DNA of 64,000 nucleotides from the NCBI GenBank assembly GCA_029204225.1, contig CM055096.1:62044957-62108956 (forward strand). Reading direction: 5' to 3'. The first letter of the stretch is position 1. Every line of letters starts with the position of its first letter. A program made the position numbers and the translations under genes. Source of the DNA: Diphasiastrum complanatum (Eukaryota; Streptophyta; Lycopodiopsida; Lycopodiales; Lycopodiaceae). A model generated the notes under the pieces. That model saw nothing but the letters and a program-made list of their open reading frames with translations, made no database searches and was not told where the DNA came from. Positions 1 to 12,068 of the stretch are shown one piece after another.

Positions 1-127
1 ACCCAAATAGGACACATAATAAATGTCATGCTACTTCACAAAACTAAAATAAAACTAATTCAAATCAAATCCTTACTTGAATGCTTGAATCTTTTTTCTC
101 CGTTGGCTTCCATTTAGCGAAAGCTCA

Positions 128-721
128 TCAATGTCCTTCAGAATTCTTTTTTCGCTTGTTTCTTTTTAATTTCTTATCTAGTATGCGAGTTTCTTCTTTT
201 AACTGGTCATTTGATATACGTAATGTCTGAACAACTTGTCGAAATTGATCATTACTTGCATTCAAATTTAACATAATATTATGTAAACATGCATTATATT
301 CTTTTGTTTGTAATAATGCGGTCTTTTTTTCTCTATAGTCAACAAGCAAACCATTTAACATACATTCTAAACTCTGTATTTTCTGAACCAAGTTTGCAAC
401 ACCATAAGTCATCAATCTTTCACAATAACCCAATAAACTGTCTTCTCCGTCACACAGAAACTTTATTAATTGTGTGATGAATTGGAATTGTGGAGCTTGC
501 ATCGAGCTCGGATCCAATGGATACAAACTTCCGTCAATCCACAAATCATAATTCTTTCTTTGGTTGATTCTGTGAGCGATCATATCAAGTGGAGAAACTG
601 TGGATTCTTTCACTACTCCTCTTTTAGCTATCGGAGCATTCTCGGTAGGGAGAACAATGTGTAGATGAAACTGAGACATCTCCGCAAACATCAAATGACA
701 GACCAAAAAGAAAACAGACAC
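128..721 (-). CDS. Hypothetical coiled-coil protein (possibly partial)
   Basis: An open frame of 197 codons on the minus strand that I do not recognise. The last 90 or so residues are rich in Leu, Gln, Asn, Lys and Glu with heptad-like spacing and end in a basic tail (KKLKRNKRKKN), which suggests a coiled coil and perhaps nuclear or nucleic-acid contact. The first Met sits in a hydrophobic stretch (MSVFFLVCHLMF) that could be intron or upstream sequence; a later Met (MSQFHLHI) is an alternative start. It could be a single exon, a captured gene fragment or the extra ORF of an element. No neighbour explains it. The only support for coding is its length and low-complexity-free composition. Confidence 0.35.
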   Translation of the reverse strand: MSVFFLVCHLMFAEMSQFHLHIVLPTENAPIAKRGVVKESTVSPLDMIAHRINQRKNYDLWIDGSLYPLDPSSMQAPQFQFITQLIKFLCDGEDSLLGYCERLMTYGVANLVQKIQSLECMLNGLLVDYREKKTALLQTKEYNACLHNIMLNLNASNDQFRQVVQTLRISNDQLKEETRILDKKLKRNKRKKNSEGH

Positions 722-1159
722 TATTATTCATCCATGACGTACCTGAGATTCTATGTTTATTTTCTCGCTAGTTAAAATGAGGGACACAATCTCATTTTCA
801 AATTTGAAAAAGTTAGTTAATGAGCGTCATAGGTTCTTGAAGTCGCAGTTGCATATGTCATAATCGTGTCATGTTAACTACACATTACTAATAAGGTTAA
901 GCTAAACTGGACCTGAAAGTCCGTCGAAGTTTTAAAATCCGATGTTTTTTTTTATCCTACGTGGCATTTCTTAGACGGCCCTTTTGATGTTTGTAACTCC
1001 TCTAATGAGAGTTCAAGAGTGTTCAAAAACTGAGTATTCGTGACAGGTTGAACCATACTACAACCCCGAGAACATGCCCAGCTAACAACCAGAATGGAGG
1101 TAGCATAAGCTGTAACAAGAAACAAACAAGCAAAACTAGTAAATAGACAGAAAGAGAAA

Positions 1160-1591
1160 TCAGTCAACAATAAGTGAAGAAGCTCTACTATCTATGTACC
1201 AAGCTCCATCTTTCTTGAAAGGTGATGAAGAAAAACTAGACACCATAAGTGATACTTCTCCATCACTTGCAACTGAATCTTCTTCAATCTCTTTGGAGAG
1301 ATTAGCTTGCTTGAGTTGATTTTTCTTCTTAAAGCAATTAGAGACATAGTGCCCCTTCTTGCCACAAAAGAAACACTTCACTTTCTTCTTCTTGGTCTTT
1401 GAAGTAGAAGGATGAGATGAATCATCCTCTTCACAATCTTTGTCTCGATCTTTGGCTTTGTCTTTGTTGGATGCTCAAAAGAACTGGTTCTTACTCCTTC
1501 CTTTATGCTTGTCTTTGACAAAGAGGGCTTTGTCTCTTCTACCATGCTCGAGTTTGTTCATCCTGGAAAGTTTATGGCTTTGCGTAGATTC
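1160..1591 (-). pseudogene. Copia gag C-terminus and protease start, broken
   Basis: Minus-strand remnant of a Ty1/copia polyprotein. It has a Lys-rich gag tail, then a CCHC zinc knuckle (CFFCGKKGHYVSNC, about nt 1330-1375), then the protease entry motif written WYIDSRASS where the family has WxxDSGAS, so the catalytic Gly is replaced by Arg. One in-frame TGA lies at 1475-1477, and the frame stops at 1160. It is cut at 1591/1592 by the LTR of a plus-strand copia, which lies head to head with it. It is dead on the evidence of the stop, the altered active site and the truncation. Confidence 0.75.
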
Positions 1592-2241
1592 TGTGAAAGA
1601 TTCAACTAGTTTCATCACATTTTGCAATATTTCCATATTTGGCATATTGAGGCCAAAACTTGTTTTAGACTTAGAGGTTGACTTTTCAAAGTTCATTAGT
1701 CTAATTTTCATTTGAATAAATACTTTTTGAAAGTGTGGGAAAGATAGAATGCGAGTTTGAGTAGATTCAATTTGAATAAGTTGGGTACATTGAATCTAGA
1801 CCCAAAATTAGTAGGATTAGCATTTTGGTGGGAAAGCCAAGTGTCCAAATAGGGTATGGACCTGTTATAAAAGGATGTAACTCTTAGAGAGAGTAATCTT
1901 CTCTCTTCTCTATCTCATTTCATGCTTATACATGGTCCTCTTGGGTTCTACTATCCATTGGTGCACTATCTTGGTGATTGCTTGCAATTCTATGTGTAGA
2001 ATGATCTATATTTGTTATTTTTGGATCCACACGTGTGAAATACAATAGCTTGCTGGTTTTGTATGGAAAGCAACAGTACATAATCATTTCATTCAAGTTT
2101 GATCAAGTTCTATTAGTGTTGGCATCTCAAATTGTGTGTAGATGCTGATTTTTCTACATTGGTGAGATTGGTAGTGTATTTCTCTTTCTAACCAAAGATC
2201 ATTCAAGTAGATTGGATCTTAAGGATCTGAAATCTTTCACA
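1592..2241 (+). repeat. Copia LTR (element G, 5' LTR)
   Basis: A 650-bp LTR starting TGTGAAAGATTC and ending CTTTCACA, followed directly by a tRNA-Met-type primer binding site. A TATA-like TTATAAAAGG lies near 1866-1875 and is shared with the diverged minus-strand LTR at 6221-6552. A CACACGTGTG palindrome lies at 2028-2037. The base run before the LTR (gattc, 1587-1591) would be one copy of the target duplication, but the other end of the element is lost. The antisense open frame over its first 120 bp is fortuitous. Confidence 0.75.
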
Positions 2242-2841
2242 TGGTATCAAAGCTTGTGTTTCCGGTTATGAAGGAGGAAATCAGATCTATCAATGATTTG
2301 GTGAAGATATCAAATCTAGAGCATGCTAGAGAGGATTCTACACCAAAATCGGATTTTTTGCTTTTGTAGATTGGATCTTTTGTAGATCAAAACAATAAAT
2401 AGGTCAATATACTTGTTCAATTCCGCTTTTTGAATTCACATACTGGATTTGGCCAATTTTTGGATCATTGGTTCAGCCTAAGTGGTGGCTTATAGATTGC
2501 ATATCAAATTTTCAGCATTTGCATATAGATTTGGAATAGTCAATTTTTTGTGATTTTGTCAAAACCCTAATTTTGATTGGATCTCTAGATAGTGAGGTTG
2601 CGGGACTTCATTTGAGTGTGTTTCAATCTTAGGAAGTGACAAAAGTCATTAGATTGAGGATAGATTATAGGTTGATCAAGATTCCATGATTCTATGTGTT
2701 GATTTGCTTGGATACGTGCTAGAAGAGCATTTGTGAGATAGTTTCAAATATTGGTGATTTCTTTTGAAAGCATTTGTTGTTCTTCAAAGGAGTGCTTTGT
2801 GCATTGAAGCAGGTTGAAAGAGAAGATCAGGTCATTGCTAC
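2242..2841 (+). other. PBS and untranslated leader of copia element G
   Basis: TGGTATCAAAGC at 2242-2253 is a near copy of the plant copia initiator-tRNA-Met primer binding site TGGTATCAGAGC. The following roughly 590 bp carry no ORF and lead to the gag start at 2842. A similar leader precedes the gag at 63126. Confidence 0.75.
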
Positions 2842-3489
2842 ATGGCAACCTCAATTGGAGTCATGTTGGAAGCTAATGATAGGCTTACCTCAAGTAACTA
2901 TTCATTGTGGAAAGTGAGGATGGAGTCACTTCTTGAGATGATTGATATTTTGGATATTGTTGTAGGCTTGGAGGAGAGACCAGTAACACAACAAGATCAA
3001 TTGAGGTATGACAAGAGGGCCAAGAAGGCTCTACACATGATAAAGATGAATATTACCAATGAACTTCTCAAGGAAGATGGTAAGTGCACATCATCTTTGG
3101 AAGCTTGGAATTCATTGAAGAAGCTTTATGAATCCAAGTCTACTTCTAGAGTGTTGACTCTAAGAAGGCAAATCTTTTCTTTTTTGCAAAAGAATGAAAA
3201 AAGTCCAAGTACTTTTGTTTTGAGAATGAAAGCATTGAATGACGAGTTAGCTTGCATAGATGAAAGCATTAAGGAAGGAGAGCTTGTTCAAGTGATTCTT
3301 AATGGCTTGTTGGATGCTCATGCTAACATTGTTCAAAGTATTGCTATTCAAAAGACTTTGCCAAGTTTGATGGATCTTCAAGAAATCTTGATCAATGAGG
3401 AATATCACTCACACTTAGCAATGCGGAGAACAAAGATCAGAGAAAATAATCTTCGATGCTCTATTCACTTCTTCAATCTCTCACAAGTA
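2842..3489 (+). pseudogene. Copia gag (UBN2-type), truncated by a CT tract
   Basis: The frame opens with MATSIGVMLEANDRL and contains the SNYSLWKVRMESLL and SKSTSRVLTLRRQIF motifs of the UBN2 gag domain of plant copia elements. It is closely related to the gag of intact element D and to the broken gag at 63126. After about 205 codons (NEEYHS) homology stops and the frame runs through spacer into a (CT)n tract, whose SLSL repeat is not real protein. The zinc knuckle and all pol domains are missing. The LTR and PBS just upstream give its orientation and element. Confidence 0.85.
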
Positions 3490-3492
3490 CAT

Positions 3493-3734
<242 letters not shown>

Positions 3735-3738
<4 letters not shown>

Positions 3739-6220
3739 GTGTGAAACTGAAGCATGTCTTCCATATATTTCCTATGGAACGAGCAAATGGCACCTCTAGA
3801 CATTACAGGTGTGTCGCTCCATTGACTAACTCTAGTTAATAGATGAGTTATACATGTAAATTATACCATTAAAGATATATTTAACTACGAGTTTAAACTA
3901 CTCTAGTTTAAGATGGCGATTCGAATCTAGTCGATTCGTGTAGGTGACTGGATTAAGGTTGTTCCAGGCATTGTTTTATTCTTTATCTTTGTTTCATATT
4001 TGACTTTCCTTTTTTTCATTGCCATAATAATAAAAGGAAATACTACTAAATACAACTACCTTAAATAGCATGGAACCTGAATTTTATATGGAAGTGTTTA
4101 TCCACCAAATATTGACTCATTATGAACACAACATAATAGAATACAATATCAATCTTTTTTTAGCTACAACATAGAGTATTAGCTAGACCAATTTAGAATC
4201 ATAACAAAAAATTAGTATATGCTAGCATTATTTTTTTTATAAAACTATCTATTATCTTATTTAAAAAATATTCAAATATTTATACAATTCATATGTATTC
4301 TTTGTTTGTTAACTTTTTGAAATAATTTTTAATATGACGTCTATGGAAGATATAATATAAATTTTGAAAAGTTAAAAAAAAACTTGTACATTTTACTTGT
4401 CACAATCTACACTATATGTGGATAAATTGCATGTGTTAAGATAATGCTTGATTTTGTTCTATTTTATATTCTCTTTTTCACATTATATCTTTAACTATTA
4501 CTCTTTTTCACTTTAACTATAAAGTTGGCCTTTATTATTACTAATAATATTATTCAAGTTGGAGAGAGATTACATTATGTCTTAAACAAACGATAGATTG
4601 CATCATATATGAGAGAAAATGTATACATCCATAGAATGCTTGTATCATTATATAGTAACTTGAGAAAACATTATTTAAATTTTAAAAATATATGAATTAT
4701 CAATATGCAATAGTTTTTTTCATTTATTATAAAGATTTTTTTTGGAAATGACAAATTTTACAAGTAAATGCCAATGCAAGCTTGTTTATTATGCCTTATT
4801 GCATTGGGTGAATATTGTTAATTTAGTAATAAAATATTTTAGAATTGGTAGTACTTACTAAGGAAAATTTGACTTATGAATTATATATGTAATCATCAAT
4901 AGAGCATTCACATCATATTTGTATATGTGGATTAGTGGAGTGTATATGCCATATTTGTAAAATTTGTAACAAGAGTGGAACGTAAAGAAATGAGATTGCT
5001 GGAAAGCCAAGTTATTCATAACACGTTGCAGCTAAAATAAAATCACTCTATTAATTTTGCAATCCATTGATACATTTACAATTTTTCATTCAATTTTTTC
5101 AAAAAAGAACTAATTTCATTGTACTTTTGTTAGATATTCATGGAGTGATTTAGAAAATGTTCATTATTTAAAAAATTAATTATGAATTTGATATCATCAA
5201 AATATTAATATTTTGTCTTATTTATAGATATTGACACATTTTTATTTCATTATTATATGTTTTTTGTCCAATACTTGTAACAACTGAAATATTTAATTTT
5301 TGACAAGAAATTCTTAAAATAATTTTATAATATGCAAAATAGTAGAATACTCATCTCAAGAAAGTCATGATTCTAATGCATTAAATATCAAAAAGCTTGT
5401 ACAATAGTACGTAGCAAATACTTTAAAAGTCTTTAAAACAATAATTTAAGTATAGAAATTATCACAAATAATATTTAACATTGTAATTTTATTTTTATAA
5501 GCACGTGTTCTTTTTTAGGAAAAACATATTATAAAAATAAGACAATCACTTGATGCTTTAGCTATCATGTATACTTGACTATTGTATTGTTGTACCAAAA
5601 TATTTACACTTTATGTCTTCTTTTTGTCTCACCTAGTGTCACTTGCATCGGCTAATTGATTTCACTATCATCATAATAGCCCAATATATTCAATAATGAA
5701 TATCATGTATATATTAATATATTTATAAATCCAAACACAGTATATTAAAATATAAAAAAATTAAAAGCATGATGTGTACCAACGTGACTTTTTACACAAT
5801 GATAATATTTATAGAAAAGATCTAAAAGCATGATAAATTATGTTTATATATAACTAAGTGTCTATCATTTTCCAATTTAATTGTATTAACAACTTACTAA
5901 TATTAAAGTTTATTTTAACTTATGTTTTTTCATGATTTTTTTTTTTGAAATTTCAATAAAATCTCTTCAAACTACTACAAGTGATTTATCTTTTATAGCA
6001 AATCAATAAACTAACTAGTATTTGTTTTTCCATATAATACATGAATATCAAAAATGATTTATTGAACTTCTAGTTGATATCAGAATTTATATTTGCATCC
6101 CAACAATTATTGAATGATTACAAAAAAAATATCTTCACTTAAAAAATTACTCACAAACTTTGTATTTAATATAAAAATTATATTAGTATTTTATTTCAAA
6201 AATTTGTGTCAAACTTCAAA
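3735..6220. other. AT-rich intergenic DNA, no gene seen
   Basis: About 2.5 kb, very AT-rich (poly-A/T runs, ATATAT stretches), with no frame above 60 codons and no motif I recognise. It may be old decayed repeat DNA or the lost interior of the flanking copia fragments. Confidence 0.6.
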
Positions 6221-6552
6221 CTCTAGATAAGAGAGAGAGCGAGAGAGTATCCTCTCTTCCCACTAGTTACATCCTTTTATAGCAGGTCCAGAACCTAAAT
6301 TGCCACTTGATTTCCCTCCAATATGAAAAACCCTACTATTTTCAGGACTAGATTCAATGTACCCTACATTCAAATTTGAATATACTCAAACTTGACTTTT
6401 ACATTTCCCACACTTTCAAAAAGTGTTTAATCAGATACTTTTAGACTAATATAACTTTGAAAAATCAACCTCTAAGTCTAATATGAAAATTGGCCTCAAA
6501 TGCCAAATAAACAAATGTAGCAAATATGACTAAACTAGTTGAATTTCTCACA
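6221..6552 (-). repeat. Partial copia 3' LTR
   Basis: Reading on the minus strand from 6552 it begins TGTGAGAAATTC just after a purine-rich tract (GAAGATGGAG, 6562-6553) and follows the LTR at 1592 through the TATAAAAGG box near 6276-6284. Similarity fades at about 6221, so the distal half is missing. The directly upstream copia RNase H tail shows that this is a 3' LTR. A 32-bp scrap of the same LTR start also lies at 7412-7443. Confidence 0.7.
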
Positions 6553-6598
6553 CTCCATCTTCAACTGATTTTAACATGGACTTTGATAACACTCCAAG

Positions 6599-6823
6599 TC
6601 ATGTCGCATACTTCATGAACAAGTGCTTTTCCAATGCTTTGGTGAAGATATTAGATACACATTCCCTTGAGGACACATGTTGAAGCTCCACCTCCTTTGC
6701 TATGACTTGCTTCCTCACAAAATTTTGACATATCACTTCAATATGAGGTGAGGAATCACATAGAATGTAAATAAGATGATTCTTCCATGTTATCAACTTT
6801 GAAATCTCTGGAAAATATAACAA
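6599..6823 (-). pseudogene. Copia RNase H C-terminal tail
   Basis: The minus-strand frame carries HIEVICQNFVRKQVIAKEVELQ and HVSSRECVSNIFTKALEK, clearly the end of copia RNase H (compare HFVRDQVIAKEVELQHVSSKEC in element D). Only the last 60 codons or so survive. It is followed by a polypurine tract and a partial 3' LTR, the normal 3' end of a copia element. Confidence 0.8.
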
Positions 6824-6952
6824 ACAAACAATAAATGTGAGTGATCAGCATTTGCTTGTATGTCTCCTCCTCCTTTGTCATTTGTTGCCATGTATCCACC
6901 ATGACACTCCATGAATGAGCCCCCATCTCCATTTTGCCACATGATACCATCA

Positions 6953-7249
6953 TGTTTGAAATCTGATCATGCACATAAGCATTCACATAATACAAGAAGG
7001 GAGAGAGAACACCATTGCTCTATCGCTTTAAGCTTGCACACTACAATGATAGGAATACAATACGTGAGAGAGAGGTAGAGGTTACACCTCTTCATAAAAG
7101 ACCTCAGTCCCTTTCACATTGGGAGGGGCCCAAAATATATCAAACTTGACTTTGGGCACATTGGTCCTTTACCAGATTTATATATACATTTCAAGTATGT
7201 CTATAAATAACCAACAAAGTGGCATTGCCCATGAATAGCAATTCTAACA
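6953..7249 (-). repeat. Putative LTR bounded by PPT and PBS
   Basis: A 297-bp block that on the minus strand starts TGTTAGAATTGC and ends TTTCAAACA. A polypurine tract (TTGAGGGAGGG) directly precedes it, and TGGTATCATG, resembling a Met-tRNA PBS, follows 3 bp after it. Normally a PPT lies before a 3' LTR and a PBS after a 5' LTR, so this one LTR may be shared by two internal regions in tandem. The PBS match is weak beyond its first eight bases. Confidence 0.45.
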
Positions 7250-8213
7250 CCCTCCCTCAATGACAACTTTGTTAGAGGTGTTACTTCATGCTTAACCAAG
7301 TACATCACACGGAAAGTACATTATACTCCTAACTCTACTGATCTAGCATTTATGCAAGCAATTAGTGCAAAAATCCGATGTCATCAAATGTAGAATGTGT
7401 GGAACTAGTCTAATATATGACTAAACTAGTTGAATTTCTCACATTATTTAATGTTCATAAACAGCTGATCAAATAAAATAACATTCAAATTAGATCTTAG
7501 ATAAATTTATTTTTCCCTTAGCAAAATGTGCATTTTAAGCACTTTTTAAAAAATTCATATCTTATCGACTACACAAATGTCATCAAATCATCTCACATAC
7601 ACGGTTTTCATATAAATTTGTATTTATTAGGATGGTTGAGGTATTGATTTTGAACAAACTATAAGAAAGAAATAATGTGTCAAACATGCAAGCATGTTGT
7701 TCAAACTTCGATATATTGTGAGTGTGTAATATTACATTGAAATTAAACAAAAATGATTCTGGAGTTGTACTGAAGTAGATATGAGTATTGAAGATTTTTT
7801 ACTTGAATGCTGAAATGTATTGTCTGAATTAACAAAGTTGGAGATATAACTTATAATAATAATAAAAATACGTACATGTGTGTCTATGTAGAATGACAAA
7901 ACAAAAATTTCCTCACAACATGTAAAACACCATCCTCCAACAAATGGATGAATTGACCAATCCTCCTTGCATAAAATATGAGAGAAAGTAGATATATATT
8001 CCACACATGAACTAATGACATGCTAGCAAATGGAGAATCACAAGTCATCACAATTTTGTATCTCATCAAAGCATCATAGTCATGTGGAATTATCTCAAGT
8101 CTACTTTGAGATTTAGGCACAACATCAAAGCAACTTGATCCATCTATCAAAGAAGTCATGAAAGTCACTAAAACGTGGATGATATAGTATCTTCTTTGCA
8201 TATCCTTGCTCAT
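7250..8213. other. Repeat-derived stretch, no clear gene
   Basis: The first part (7250-7443) looks like the 3' untranslated end of an LTR element, followed by a 32-bp scrap of copia LTR. Minus-strand frames at 7732-8004 and 7884-8213 show no motif I can name. The second directly precedes copia remains and may be degenerate pol. Confidence 0.4.
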
Positions 8214-9057
8214 TCAAACAATCCTTGATGGCTCCTCCTTGGATCTTGATGATCCCCTTGGTGTGCTTGGTTGTAGAGATTGATGCTCTACACCTTCTTC
8301 ACTTGACTCCTCCTTGAGCCTTGCAAGATTCTTGACACAAACAACATTAGAGGCACTGTCATCCACACTAAAAAAATCATTGTTGACATTAACATCAAAG
8401 CTAACATCCATGGATTTGAGATTTGAATGCTCCAATTTCTCCTCTTGAGAAACAAGCTCTCCCTTGGCTTGCATCACATCCAAATTGTGATTAGATCTCA
8501 CACAAAAATCAAGATTGAAAAGCCTACCATCTCTAATCCATTTGGAAATGATATTTCCTTTTTTGATGATAAAGCAAATATTGCAATCAAACTTAACATT
8601 AGATCCATTGTCAATCAATTGAAACGAATTTCCAGACATTGAAGTAACATACAAGACATTTTGAAGTTTTGTTCTCCTTCTTCATTCAAGCCAAATAAGA
8701 ATGGTTCCGATCCTTGGAATCTCACATTTAGCACCATTTGCAACAAAAATATACTTTTTAGAACATGATGAAAATGAAGAGAAATACTCTCTTTGCCTTG
8801 TGATATGTGAGCTGACCCCATTATCAATCCACCAAGGATCTTCCTCCATAGAAATTGACTATGTACTCATGCATGCCATGAGTGAGTCCTCCTTGAATCC
8901 ATCTCCCTTTGATTGCTAAAGTTCCCTTGCCTTCCTTTATGCTTTCTGTTATCCCTTTTCTTGTTGTAGCACTTCGAGGCCAAATGTCCCTTTTGCCACA
9001 ATAGTTGCATTTGGATCTGAGGGGATTGACGCCCAACCTCATCATGACACTTAGCAT
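8214..9057 (-). pseudogene. Copia zinc knuckle to pre-integrase fragment, broken
   Basis: On the minus strand it starts with a damaged knuckle (CNYCGKRDIWPRSA, lacking His and the last Cys). It then has sequence like the protease-to-integrase linker (NVLYVTSMSGNSFQLIDNGSNV, and GRLFNLDFCVRSNHN, which matches the GRRHGKLFKLDACVISNHE region of element D). Several frameshifts and stops separate the pieces. The downstream part (EESSEEGVEHQSL) is like the linker after copia integrase, so most of integrase is deleted. Confidence 0.65.
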
Positions 9058-10500
9058 GCTCTTACAAGACTAGCTTTTGTCTACCTTCACATTGCTTTGA
9101 AAAACAAGCTATTTTAAAGCATGAATTGACTAATGCAAATAGGCCTACTACTCACACATGCAAGCATACTCCACACATGTGTAATTTACATATGTACATC
9201 AAAATGTAAGATGATCTTTGCATATTTTTTCACAAAACCTTCATCCTTCAGCTGCTTTCAACCCTTCATCCTTCAGCTGCTCTCAAGCTTTGACTATAAT
9301 AAACACATTGTTTCCTCAATCTATGTCATTTATTCTTTCTAGACAACTCACTATGTCTCCCCTTTTGAATTGTGACATGTTTAAAGGGATCATGCACATG
9401 CTTGAAGTGTTTTGTGACTGAATCAATTATAAGAAGCTTGATCCCTACTCGTCACCCATGAGTCTCCTCATGCTTGAGTTTATCACCTTGGACTATCTAT
9501 CATAGCTCATCGTCACACTTTTAGATACCTAGGTTCTTCTGTAGGAGATTCCATCTCTCTAAGGACAAGCTTGATTGGAATCTTGAATGTATCAACAATA
9601 AAATTATAGCCTGGTTATTTTTTTTCTCTCAGTTTTGTTGTTAAAGTTATTGTCTTGAAACATGTCATCTATATTTCTTTCTTCTAGATCATGTTCATTT
9701 GTTCTTTCTCCACCTCACACTTCCTAATCATTATTGCTCATAATTTTTAGGAATTTTTTTGGAACGGAAAACATAGCTACCTAAATTGGGATATTTCTAC
9801 TACACCCACTTTGCTTGGGGGTTTTGGCCTCTAAGACCCTTCCCCACACATGCATCCTATTTATGGTTTCAAATGAGACAAAATAATCAACACATTTATA
9901 TATAGATTTAAGGCCACCTAAAGGCCATATCTAAATAATGAGAATGACTAACAATTTATGTCAAAAAAGATATGTTGCATCAATCTATTTAGAAGCGATG
10001 AGGCCTATATTAAAGAGATTTGGAAATTTTGAAGCTAGGTATGATGAAGGTGGAATGGTTTCATTTTTTTTTCAAACAATACTTAATGGCCAAAAGAGAA
10101 TTTTGAAGGATTTAAACATGCAAGATTTGTGAGTTGCAAGATTTAGAAGGCAACTAATCTAAACTAATTCATGTGAAGACGAGTTTTCCTTAAAGATGTA
10201 TGTTTAAAGTTAAAAAATCATTAGAATGTTAACAGATTCAAAAGGTGGGTTCATTGTAATTTGTAGAGGATTGAAACGAAACATAATTTTGTAAACGCAC
10301 TAAAAGTGACATCTCAGCTTTTTTCAACTTTTGAATTAACAACCGCCCCAAAAAAAATGCAAGATCGTGGAGATGATATGTAGTAGGTTATGGGGAGGGG
10401 GTGGGGCAGCGCCAGGCCTTGTTGGACTTTGGCGAGCACTGGCCTCTGGCCCGCCCGCGCATTACATAAATGTTAGACATTGATTTGACTAGTGACCACT
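9058..10500. other. Intergenic DNA between repeats and the SPL promoter
   Basis: No gene is supported. A 64-codon plus-strand frame at 9938-10132 has no recognisable motif and could be chance. Base composition turns GC-rich at about 10390 (gcgccaggcc...cccgcccgcgc), which marks the edge of the host gene region. Confidence 0.5.
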
Positions 10501-10579
10501 TTCATCTCTTGTTTTTTTCTCCTCCTTTAGTTTTCATGCAATTTGCAAGGTTGATGCTGTTTTTCCGACACGGACCATT

Positions 10580-11100
10580 TTCTCTCCCTCCGAGTCCCTC
10601 GTCGTCGTCGTCCTGGCTCGTCCTGTAGCTGAAGAGCGGGCTTTACTGATAGTACGGTGTCGTCCTCCGTCGGGCGACCGACCGCCGGCCGGACCACTCC
10701 CTCGCTCGCTCGCTCGCTCGCCCATCATTCAGTGCCGCAGCCCGCTCGCTTTTCATTCCAACTTCCAAGTGAGTGAGGTTTGACGACGCTAGCTGTAGAC
10801 ATAATTGGAAAGGAGTGGCAAAGGCAAATTCATTAAGCACCCCCTTTGCTTTCCAAATGCCCCCCACGGCACAGTTGCTGGCTTCTCACTTATCAACTTC
10901 GCACCCCTTCCCGTATTTTGATGGCACATGGCTGGGCACGCGACACCGTTGGATATTTTATAAGCATAAAAGTGCTACCACGTGTTTGAGATTCACGATT
11001 TAGCAGCTTCCGTGTGGCAGTCCTGACTCGTGTCGAGCAATCCAACTGGGCAACCCTAAATTCCAATGAACAGCAGGCTGGTGAAGAATTAGTTAGTACA
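10580..11100 (+). promoter_or_regulatory. Likely SPL promoter region with TATA candidate
   Basis: A GC-rich, CpG-rich block (10580-10760) containing a short (CTCG)n run (10701-10720) precedes the SPL gene. TATTTTATAA at 10954-10963 is a plausible TATA box, which would put the transcript start near 10990 and give a 5' leader of about 1 kb, long but common for SPL genes. Placement rests on composition and position only. Short frames here look like chance. Confidence 0.4.
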
Positions 11101-11909
11101 AATTTTTTTGGCAAAGCATTACAGACTACTTACGTGAACATTACTAGGTCTGTAACTCATTCATGCATACCTGGAGACTTGAATAGGCTTGCTTCATCTT
11201 CTTTTTGCTTTGGTTGGGTTTAACTTTTCGAACAGCAGAACACAGCACGACAGGAGGGAGAAACTTGGAAGGAAGAGAGGGGGAGGGAGGGATGTGTTAG
11301 ACTGCAGGTTTGCCTATGACTTGCTGGTATTCATGTGCTTTTTCTCTGTATCTCCATTAAGGAATCGTCGTGGATTGCTCATTTCACTCTAAGCATACTT
11401 TTTTTAGTATAATTCATTAGAAGTGTTTGAAAGCAATGTTGAAATGATCTAGCTACTTCACGGCAGGGCAATCAGATCTCAAGGCTACTCGCATTTTTGT
11501 ACATTTTATGCCTTCAGTTTATTAATCTTCACTCTACATAGATTGGTACTGCAAGCGCAGCCCAGAAGCAGCGCTATTCTGATCGCTAATTTTTGCATTT
11601 ATTGACTTCTATTCTTGTTGTTGTCCTTGACATTCAGAAGGCTAGAGAATTTTTGAGACCTTGCGTTTGTAGCACTATCCTTAACGATCCCTCGTGTCAG
11701 CTTGGTTGTTTCCGTTTTAGATCTTTTTGCTAAAACTTTCATATTTGATCAAAGTCTGCAGTCCATGCTTCGCGTTTTTCGCCGATCGTGAGCTTGTTCA
11801 TGATCACGGGATTTTCTCACACCGCGAATCCTTGTTTCGTTCCCCAGCAAAAACAGTTTCTCTAGGAAACAGTCAAATTTGAGAGCACATTTCTTTCTAT
11901 CCCATCCAA

Positions 11910-11960
11910 ATGGGCTCTTATGGAGGTGAGCAGCAATTGTCCAGAGTATTCCTCGGCTGA
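11910..11960 (+). other. Upstream ORF in the SPL leader
   Basis: ATG at 11910 opens a 16-residue frame (MGSYGGEQQLSRVFLG) closed by TGA at 11958-11960, 108 bp before the main start. It could reduce translation of the main frame if present in the mRNA. However, TGGAG/GTGAGC at about 11925 resembles a splice donor and GTACAATCAG at about 12022 an acceptor, so the uORF may be partly intronic. Confidence 0.35.
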
Positions 11961-12068
11961 CGTACTATAATCTGTGGGAAAGCTATTTCCTTCTCATTCC
12001 CGGTTTTTGACTGTACAATCAGATCAACCAGTGCATATCAGTAGTTTTCACATACCCACCTCCACCCA

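Noticed and set aside
10534-10867. Minus-strand Arg/Ser-rich frames near the SPL promoter
   Set aside because: They arise from the GC-rich (CTCG)n promoter block antisense to the gene, with no conserved motif.
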